From assembly GCA_050249835.1 (NCBI GenBank), contig JBFWPT010000002.1, positions 62,001-126,000 of the forward strand: 64,000 nt of DNA, read 5' to 3'. The stretch comes from Miltoncostaea sp050249835. Lineage in GTDB: Bacteria; Actinomycetota; Thermoleophilia; Miltoncostaeales; Miltoncostaeaceae. Under the pieces are notes generated by a model. It was not told the origin of the DNA. It searched no databases and worked only from the letters and a program-made list of their open reading frames with translations. Below are positions 58,586 to 64,000 of the stretch, piece after piece. The position numbers were made by a program, and so were the translations under genes. Position 1 is the first letter of the stretch. Each line of letters starts with the position of its first letter.

Positions 58586-59767
58586 ATGAGCACCGACTCC
58601 ACGCTCCCCCTCGACGAGCTGGTCCAGCGATCCGGCCGCCTGCGCGAGCGGGCTGCGGTCCTGGGCGAGTACCTCGACCCGCCCTCCCTCGAGCGCCGCA
58701 TCGCCGACCTCGAGGCGAAGATGGGCGCCCCGGGCTTCTGGGACGACCAGGCCTCGGCGGCCAAGGTCTCCTCCGAGCACAGCACCGCGACCTCCCGGCT
58801 CACCCAGTACCGCGAGCTGGACGAGGACATCGGCTCCCTGGCCGAGATGGCGGAGCTGCTGCGCGAGGAGGAGCGCGCCGGCGAGCCCGACGCCGACATG
58901 CTCGCCGAGCTCGGCGAGGGCCTCGACCGCGCCGACCGCACCCTCGCCGGCCTGGAGGAGGCCCGCCTCTTCTCCGGCGATCACGACGCCGGCGACGCGA
59001 TGGTGACGATCAACTCGGGGGAGGGCGGCACCGACGCCCAGGACTGGGCGGAGATGCTCCTGCGCATGTACCTCCGCTGGGCCGAGCAGCGCGGCCTCAA
59101 GGCCGATCTGAAGGAGGTGCAGGAGGGCACCGAGGCGGGCATCAAGTCCGCGACGTTCACCGTGCACGGCACCAACGCATACGGGCTCATGTCCGCCGAG
59201 CGCGGCGTCCACCGCCTCGTGCGCCTGTCGCCCTTCGACTCTGCCAACCGCCGGCAGACCTCGTTCGCGGCGGTCGACGTCGCGCCGCTGGTCTCCGACG
59301 ACGTCGAGGTGGAGATCCTCGACAAGGACCTGAAGGTGGACACCTATCGGGCGAGCGGCGCCGGCGGCCAGCACGTCAACAAGACCGACTCGGCGGTCCG
59401 CATCACCCACCTGCCCACCAAGATCGTCGTCCAGTGCCAGAACGAGCGGTCCCAGACCCAGAACCGCGCGACCGCCATGGCGCTCCTGCGCGCGCGGCTC
59501 GTGCAGGCGGAGCTGGAGCGCCGCGAGGCGGAGGCGGCGAAGAGCCGCGGCGAGAGCCAGACGATCGGCTTCGGCAGCCAGATCCGCTCCTACGTCGTCC
59601 ACCCGTACACGATGGTCAAGGACCTCCGCACCGGCCACGAGACCGGCAACGCCCAGGGCGTCCTGGACGGCGACCTGGACGGTTTCGTGCGCGCCGAGCT
59701 GGAGCGCCGCGCCCGGGGCGGCGGCGAGGCGGGGACGGTCGTCACCGGCGACGAGGGGCAGGAGTGA
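58586..59767 (+). CDS. prfB: Peptide chain release factor 2
   Basis: RF2 reads UAA and UGA. The 393 residues include the codon-reading S-P-F in LVRLSPFDSANRRQTSF (near 215-217) and GGQ in ASGAGGQHVNKTDSAVR (near 260-262). The gene is one open frame, without the programmed +1 frameshift used for self-control in many other bacteria. The N-terminal helical domain and the GEGGTDAQDWAEML segment are normal. ATG, 62 bases after secA. PrmC, encoded at 14919, would methylate its GGQ too. Confidence 0.97.
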   Translation: MSTDSTLPLDELVQRSGRLRERAAVLGEYLDPPSLERRIADLEAKMGAPGFWDDQASAAKVSSEHSTATSRLTQYRELDEDIGSLAEMAELLREEERAGEPDADMLAELGEGLDRADRTLAGLEEARLFSGDHDAGDAMVTINSGEGGTDAQDWAEMLLRMYLRWAEQRGLKADLKEVQEGTEAGIKSATFTVHGTNAYGLMSAERGVHRLVRLSPFDSANRRQTSFAAVDVAPLVSDDVEVEILDKDLKVDTYRASGAGGQHVNKTDSAVRITHLPTKIVVQCQNERSQTQNRATAMALLRARLVQAELERREAEAAKSRGESQTIGFGSQIRSYVVHPYTMVKDLRTGHETGNAQGVLDGDLDGFVRAELERRARGGGEAGTVVTGDEGQE

Positions 59768-59803
59768 CCGCGGCCCGCGTCGAACACCCTCCCGCCAGCG
59801 AGT

Positions 59804-59818
59804 GCCGGGTTTTCCGGC
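59804..59818 (+). terminator. Short hairpin after prfB
   Basis: GCCGG (59804-59808), loop GTTTT, CCGGC (59814-59818), followed by a T/C-rich stretch. A weak intrinsic stop before the ftsE promoter. Confidence 0.4.
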
Positions 59819-59830
59819 GACTTTCTCGGA

Positions 59831-59860
59831 TTGACTCGCCCCCGGAGAACCGGCTACCCT
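59831..59860 (+). promoter_or_regulatory. Promoter of the ftsEX operon
   Basis: TTGACT (59831-59836), 18-base spacer, TACCCT (59855-59860). Transcription would start near 59867, with a leader of about 90 bases before ATG 59958. Confidence 0.65.
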
Positions 59861-59957
59861 CCCCGGGCCTTCAGGGCGGCTCGTATCCGCCGAAGGAACT
59901 CCTGACGGCGCGCGACCGCTTCGCGCGCCTCCCGGCCGCACCGCGCTGGTACACATC

Positions 59958-60785
59958 ATGAGCACCGACGCCCCCGCCACACCTCCTCCCGACTCGGCCG
60001 CCGACCGCGCCCGCGAGCGCGCCGCGCGTCGCCGCGGGACGGCCCGCGACAGCCGCGCCGACCGGCGCACGATGCTGCGCCCGGGCGACGGCCCCATGGT
60101 CATCCTGGACCAGGTCACCAAGGCCTACACGGACACCGTCCACGGCCTCGACGACGTGTCCCTCTCCATCGAGAGCGGCGAGTTCGTGTTCCTCGTCGGG
60201 CCCTCCGGCTCCGGCAAGTCCACGTTCATCCGGCTGCTCATCAAGGAGTTCGAGCCCTCGTCCGGCTCCATCACCGTCGGCGGCCGCAACCTGCAGCAGC
60301 TCCGGCGCTCGAAGGTGCCGTACCTGCGGCGCTCCATCGGGTGCGTCTTCCAGGACTTCAAGCTGCTCGCCGGCCGCACGGTCTACGAGAACGTCGCCTA
60401 CGCGCTCCAGGTGATCGGCGACAACCCGCGGAACATCCGTCGCAAGGTGCCGGAGATCCTGGCCCTCGTGGGCCTCTCCGAGAAGGCCGAGCGCTACCCC
60501 AACGAGCTCTCCGGCGGCGAGCAGCAGCGCGTCTCGATCGCGCGCGCGTTCGTCAACCACCCGCGCCTGCTGATCGCGGACGAGCCGACCGGGAACCTCG
60601 ACCCCGAGACGTCCATCGGGATCATGCAGCTCCTGTACCGCATCAACCGCACCGGCACGACGGTCATCATGGCGACGCACGACCGCGAGATGGTCGACAA
60701 GATGCAGATGCGGGTCATCGCGCTCGAGAACGGCAAGGTCGTGCGCGACCAGCGCCAGGCCTCCTACGCGCGGGCGGACAGCTAG
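59958..60785 (+). CDS. ftsE: Cell division ATP-binding protein FtsE
   Basis: FtsE drives the FtsX membrane protein, which switches on peptidoglycan hydrolases at division. Walker A GPSGSGKST is at about 81-89, the Q loop in CVFQDFKLL, the ABC signature LSGGEQQR at 184-191 and Walker B LLIADEP. TVYENVAYAL is typical of FtsE. About 47 residues precede the usual start (VILDQVTKAY); they are basic and disordered (RARERAARRRGTARDSRADRRTM). Most FtsE proteins lack this. An internal ATG (residue 47) could be the true start, but the first ATG is kept for lack of evidence. Followed by ftsX after three bases. Confidence 0.95.
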   Translation: MSTDAPATPPPDSAADRARERAARRRGTARDSRADRRTMLRPGDGPMVILDQVTKAYTDTVHGLDDVSLSIESGEFVFLVGPSGSGKSTFIRLLIKEFEPSSGSITVGGRNLQQLRRSKVPYLRRSIGCVFQDFKLLAGRTVYENVAYALQVIGDNPRNIRRKVPEILALVGLSEKAERYPNELSGGEQQRVSIARAFVNHPRLLIADEPTGNLDPETSIGIMQLLYRINRTGTTVIMATHDREMVDKMQMRVIALENGKVVRDQRQASYARADS

Positions 60786-60788
60786 ACC

Positions 60789-61685
60789 GTGAACCCCCGC
60801 TTCTTCGTGGCGGAGGCGCTCCGCTCCATCCGCGCCAACGCCGCCGTGTCGATCGCCGCGACGGTCACCGTGCTCATCGCGGTCTTCATCCTCGGCGCCT
60901 TCATCCCCTCGTTCCTCTACGTGCAGTCCACCGTGGACTCGCAGAAGGAGCGGGTGGACATCAACGTGTTCATCTCGGACTCCGCGACGGTCCCGCAGGT
61001 GGAGGGGCTGCGCAGCCAGCTCACCGCGCTGCAGGAGCGGGGCGAGGTCGAGACCTTCGTGTACGTCTCGAAGGACGAGGCCCTCGTGAAGCTCCGCGAG
61101 CGGCTCAACGACCCGTCCATCCTCGAGGAGCTGCCGGGCAACCCGCTGCCAGCGAGCTTCGAGGTGAAGCCGACCGACCCGGCGCGCTCCGACGCGATCA
61201 TCGCCCAGCTGCAGGACTCCCCGGCCATCGACGCCGAGCTCGGGATCTCCTACGGCAAGGACGCGGCCGACCGGCTGCTCACCGTGGCGCGCTTCATCCA
61301 GTGGGCCGGCCTCGGGCTGATCTCCATCCTGCTCGTCGCGTCGATCCTGCTCATCGGCAACACCATCCGCCTGTCCATCTTCGCCCGCCGCCGCGAGGTG
61401 GAGGTCATGAAGCTGGTCGGCGCCACCAACTGGTTCATCCGGTGGCCGTTCGTGATCGAGGGGATCATCTGCGGCCTGGTCGGCGCGGTCCTCTCCGTGC
61501 TGCTGCTCTGGGCGATCAAGGTGGGCGTGGTCGACACCTGGATCCGCGACGCCGACAGCGCCCTCACCCGCGACCAGGCGACGACGATCGGCTTCCCGCT
61601 GCTCGGCCTCATCCTGATCGTCTCGGGCGCCGCCGTCGGCGCGCTCGGCAGCGGCATCACGCTGCGCCGCTTCCTCAAGGTCTGA
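60789..61685 (+). CDS. ftsX: Cell division protein FtsX
   Basis: The membrane partner of FtsE, 298 residues. One span lies near the N-terminus (AAVSIAATVTVLIAVFILGAFIPSFLY), then an extracellular domain of about 120 residues (ERVDINVFISDSATVPQVE to YGKDAADRLL) that recruits hydrolase activators, and three spans in the C-terminal half (GLISILLVASILLIG; WPFVIEGIICGLVGAVL; GLILIVSGAAVGALG). FARRREVEVMKLVGATNWFIR is the hallmark of the FtsX fold. GTG start. Hairpin downstream. Confidence 0.95.
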   Translation: MNPRFFVAEALRSIRANAAVSIAATVTVLIAVFILGAFIPSFLYVQSTVDSQKERVDINVFISDSATVPQVEGLRSQLTALQERGEVETFVYVSKDEALVKLRERLNDPSILEELPGNPLPASFEVKPTDPARSDAIIAQLQDSPAIDAELGISYGKDAADRLLTVARFIQWAGLGLISILLVASILLIGNTIRLSIFARRREVEVMKLVGATNWFIRWPFVIEGIICGLVGAVLSVLLLWAIKVGVVDTWIRDADSALTRDQATTIGFPLLGLILIVSGAAVGALGSGITLRRFLKV

Positions 61686-61691
61686 GCCCGG

Positions 61692-61713
61692 GCGGGGCCC
61701 CGACCGGCCCCGC
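61692..61713 (+). terminator. Terminator hairpin after ftsX
   Basis: GCGGGGCC (61692-61699), loop CCGACC, GGCCCCGC (61706-61713). A TATCAT -10-like box for the next gene follows at 61736-61741. Confidence 0.6.
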
Positions 61714-61770
61714 GGGCGCCCCCGCGCGACCGGGCTATCATCGGCGGACGCCCGTGCGAGCACACCAGCC

Positions 61771-62967
61771 ATGAGCCTCCGCCGGGTCCTGGCGATCCTC
61801 GCCGCCGTCGTGGTCGTCCTCGCCGTCTTCGTGGGCGGGGTGATCGTCGGCGGGCACGCCGAGGCGACGGGCCTCACGCGCCTCTCCGACCCCCTGCGCG
61901 GCATCCTGCTCGGCGACAGCGGCGAGGACCTGCCCTCGCAGGTGCTCGACACGCTCCGCGACGAGTACTACGAGCCGATCGACGAGGAGAAGCTGCAGCG
62001 CTCCTCGGCCGACGCGATCGTGGAGGCGCTCGGCGACCCGTACACGGACTACCTGGACCCCGACGAGCTGGAGGCGCTGCGCCAGCGCAACGACGGGGCC
62101 TACTTCGGCGTGGGCCTGCAGGTGGCGAGCCGGGACGGGGTCACCGTCGTGACCCGCGTGTTCGAGGGCGGCCCCGCCGAGAAGGCCGGGGTGGAGGTCG
62201 GCGACCGGATCGTCTCCGTCGAGGGCGAGGCGACGAAGGGCAAGACCCTGGAGCAGGTGGTCTCGACGATCCGCGGGCCGGAGGGCACCGAGGTCACCAT
62301 CGGCGTCGCGACCGGTGACGACCCGGAACGGAGCCTCACCCTGGAGCGCGCCCGCATCCGCGTGCCGGCCGTGGAGTCGCGCGTCGAGAAGGCCCGCGGC
62401 GAGGCGATCGGCTACATGAAGCTGAGCGCGTTCACCCGGGGCTCCGCCGACGCCGTCCGCGAGGCGGTCACGAGCCTGCGCGAACGGGACGTCACGGGCC
62501 TGGTGCTGGACCTGCGCGGGGATCCGGGCGGCCTGGTGAACGAGGCCGTCGGCGTGTCCGGGGTCTTCCTGCCGGACGACACCGAGGTGGTGGTCACCGA
62601 GGGTCTCCATTCGCCCCGGAACGTGTTCCGCACCGACGACCAGCCCGCGGCGGGCGACCTGCCCCTCGTCGTGCTCGTCGACCGCAACAGCGCGAGCGCC
62701 AGCGAGATCGTCGCCGGCGCCCTTCGCGACGCCGACCGCGGCACGCTGGTCGGCGAGCGCACCTTCGGCAAGGCCCTGGTGCAGAGCACCGTGCCGCTCC
62801 GCGACGGCGGCGCCCTCAAGCTCACCACGGCCCGCTACCTCACCCCGAGCGGCTTCGACCTCGCCAAGCGCGGGCTGCCTCCCGACGTGAAGATCGTGGA
62901 CGACCCGGAGACGCAGACCGACGAGGCGCTCCGCCGCGCCGTGACCCTGGCGGCAGCCGAGGGATGA
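61771..62967 (+). CDS. C-terminal processing protease (S41 family, CtpA type)
   Basis: A 398-residue exported serine protease anchored by an N-terminal membrane helix (about 5-27). A PDZ domain (GAYFGVGLQVASRDGVTVVTRVFEGGPAEKAGVEVGDRIVSVEG, in parts) covers about 105-175. The catalytic dyad is serine in VDRNSASASEIVAGAL (near 306) and lysine in GERTFGKALVQ (near 333). CtpA enzymes trim cell envelope proteins and hydrolases, a role that fits the neighbouring ftsEX. ATG with no strong ribosome site. Its stop overlaps the next start as ATGA. Confidence 0.93.
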   Translation: MSLRRVLAILAAVVVVLAVFVGGVIVGGHAEATGLTRLSDPLRGILLGDSGEDLPSQVLDTLRDEYYEPIDEEKLQRSSADAIVEALGDPYTDYLDPDELEALRQRNDGAYFGVGLQVASRDGVTVVTRVFEGGPAEKAGVEVGDRIVSVEGEATKGKTLEQVVSTIRGPEGTEVTIGVATGDDPERSLTLERARIRVPAVESRVEKARGEAIGYMKLSAFTRGSADAVREAVTSLRERDVTGLVLDLRGDPGGLVNEAVGVSGVFLPDDTEVVVTEGLHSPRNVFRTDDQPAAGDLPLVVLVDRNSASASEIVAGALRDADRGTLVGERTFGKALVQSTVPLRDGGALKLTTARYLTPSGFDLAKRGLPPDVKIVDDPETQTDEALRRAVTLAAAEG

Positions 62968-64000
62968 GCCGCCGCGGGGGGCCCGATGCCGTGCTGGTGG
63001 CCGAGCTGGTGTCCGCCGGCCGGGGCGCGGCGGCCGAGCCGGCGTTCGAGCCGGGGCCGCGCGTCGCCCTGGCGAAGGGCGCCCGGGGAGGGGCCGGGGT
63101 CGGCGACCTGGTGACGGTCACGCTGCGCGGCCGCGCCGGCCGCGTCACGGCGGTCCACGGACCGGCCCGCTCGCCGCGCGCGGCCCTGCGGGCCCTGCTG
63201 GCGGCGGAGGGGCTGGAGCGGCCGTTCCCGCGCGCCGCCCTCGACGAGGCCGACGCGCTCGACGACTCGACGGTCCTCCGCGACCGCGGCCGCCGCGACC
63301 TGCGCGACCAGCCGGTCGTCACGATCGACCCCGAGGGGGCGAAGGACCACGACGACGCGATCAGCGTCGCCCGGGAGGACGGCGGCGCCGTGCGCCTGTG
63401 GGTCCACATCGCCGACGTCGCCCGGTTCGTGGCCGCCGGCGGACCCCTCGACCGCGAGGCGGCGCGGCGCGGCAACTCGGTCTACGTGCCCGGGACCGTG
63501 GTGCCGATGCTGCCGCCGCGGCTGTCGGCGGACCTCTGCAGCCTGCGCCCGGGCGTGGACCGGGCCGCCGTCACGGCGGAGATGGTCGTCGCCCCCGACG
63601 GCACGGTCACCGAGACCCGCTTCGGCCGCTCCCTCATCCGCTCCGAGCGACGGCTCACCTACGGCGAGGCCGACCGGATCCTCGGCGGCGGGGGCATCGG
63701 CGACGCGGGCCTGGAGGAGCAGGTGCGGCTCGCGGGTGAGGTCGCCTCCCGTCTCCGCGCGGTGCGCATGCGGCGCGGCGCGCTGGAGGCCAGTTCCGGC
63801 GAGCCGGTCATCACATTCTCCGGCGACCGGATCGCGTCGATCCACCGGGAGGGCCAGACCCCGGCCCACTCGCTGGTGGAGGAGTGCATGATCGCGGCGA
63901 ACGAGGCCGTGGCGCGCCACCTCATCGCCCGCGGGCAGCCGACGGTCTTCCGCCACCACGAGGACCCGGCGGGCTCGCGCATCGAGATGCTCTACGAGCA
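62964..64000 (+). CDS. rnr: Ribonuclease R family exoribonuclease, N-terminal part (cut by window edge)
   Basis: The first 345 residues of an RNase II/R family 3'-to-5' exoribonuclease. A short cold-shock-like region (VGDLVTVTLRGRAGRVTAVHG) precedes the RNB catalytic domain, whose metal site is DPEGAKDHDDAIS near residues 121-133. WVHIADVARFV, NSVYVPGTVVPMLPPRLSADLCSL and VEECMIAANEAVARHL are typical. ATG overlaps the protease stop. In related genomes smpB often follows, but that would be outside the window. Confidence 0.9.
   Translation, partial: MSRRGGPDAVLVAELVSAGRGAAAEPAFEPGPRVALAKGARGGAGVGDLVTVTLRGRAGRVTAVHGPARSPRAALRALLAAEGLERPFPRAALDEADALDDSTVLRDRGRRDLRDQPVVTIDPEGAKDHDDAISVAREDGGAVRLWVHIADVARFVAAGGPLDREAARRGNSVYVPGTVVPMLPPRLSADLCSLRPGVDRAAVTAEMVVAPDGTVTETRFGRSLIRSERRLTYGEADRILGGGGIGDAGLEEQVRLAGEVASRLRAVRMRRGALEASSGEPVITFSGDRIASIHREGQTPAHSLVEECMIAANEAVARHLIARGQPTVFRHHEDPAGSRIEMLYE

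Noticed and set aside
58586..58700. Programmed frameshift in prfB
   Set aside because: The RF2 gene is one unbroken frame; no internal UGA or slippery CUUUGA-type site is present near codon 25.

Overview
The window is a very GC-rich (roughly 70-75 percent) chromosomal segment packed with short-spaced genes. Most are core housekeeping genes in actinobacterial style: an F1Fo ATP synthase operon in the order I-B-E-F-H-A-G-D-C, ftsEX directly after prfB, prfB without a programmed frameshift, LytR-CpsA-Psr cell wall chemistry, many GTG starts, and a LexA box of the Gram-positive type. Together with the DUF1800/DUF1501 pair, this points to a deep-branching actinobacterium, perhaps of the Thermoleophilia/Solirubrobacterales type. 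That placement is inference. I saw no tRNA, rRNA, CRISPR array, prophage or insertion sequence.

Layout. 1-5.2 kb: the end of a gamma-glutamyltransferase, two unknown small proteins, a small gene under a perfect SOS box, a translationally coupled Lon-domain/YgfZ/unknown set, and a glycosyltransferase-acetyltransferase pair. 5.3-12.1 kb: an HisC-type aminotransferase, MeaB, a TauE-type permease, leucyl aminopeptidase, a B12-binding mutase subunit and the EtfBA electron carrier. 12.2-17.7 kb: a cupin protein and the set rpmE, prfA, an unknown gene, prmC, tsaC and glyA. 17.7-20.7 kb: an AraC-type regulator, an odd minus-strand zinc/HTH gene without a sensible stop, a small unknown protein and an acyl-CoA-dehydrogenase-like flavoprotein. 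20.9-25.3 kb: a coupled secreted module (GH26-like, DUF1800, Tat-type DUF1501, cupredoxin). 25.3-28.7 kb: VIT1-type transporter, upp, SDR and a lipid-linked sugar-phosphate transferase. 28.7-36 kb: ATP synthase. 36-39.5 kb: an MFS exporter divergent from an ArsR regulator, FKBP, cupin and GNAT proteins. 39.5-43.1 kb: one 1203-residue protein joining a glycosyltransferase, a NodS-like methyltransferase and a NodB-like deacetylase. 43-45.2 kb: MFS transporter and alpha/beta hydrolase. 45.2-54.1 kb: an M20 peptidase and LCP ligase, then Ugd, sugar nucleotidyltransferase, phosphoglucose/mannose isomerase, adenosylhomocysteinase and MtnA. 54.1-64 kb: an intergenic repeat pair, ComF, hibernation factor, SecA, RF2, FtsE, FtsX, a CtpA-type protease and the start of RNase R.

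The genes rarely stand alone. At least fifteen neighbouring pairs overlap as GTGA or ATGA, so translational coupling is the rule. Several genes begin 6-8 bases after a TANNNT box, which suggests leaderless mRNAs. At least two genes, and possibly four, seem to start at CTG, usually inside a CTGA overlap.

The most novel leads are: (1) a 106-residue protein with a consensus LexA box over its start and an N-terminal beta-clamp-binding motif; (2) a dispersed 40-bp intergenic repeat, five copies, two of them inside a 171-bp tandem duplication; (3) the CTG starts; (4) the GT/NodS/NodB fusion; (5) the GH26-like/DUF1800/DUF1501/cupredoxin module.
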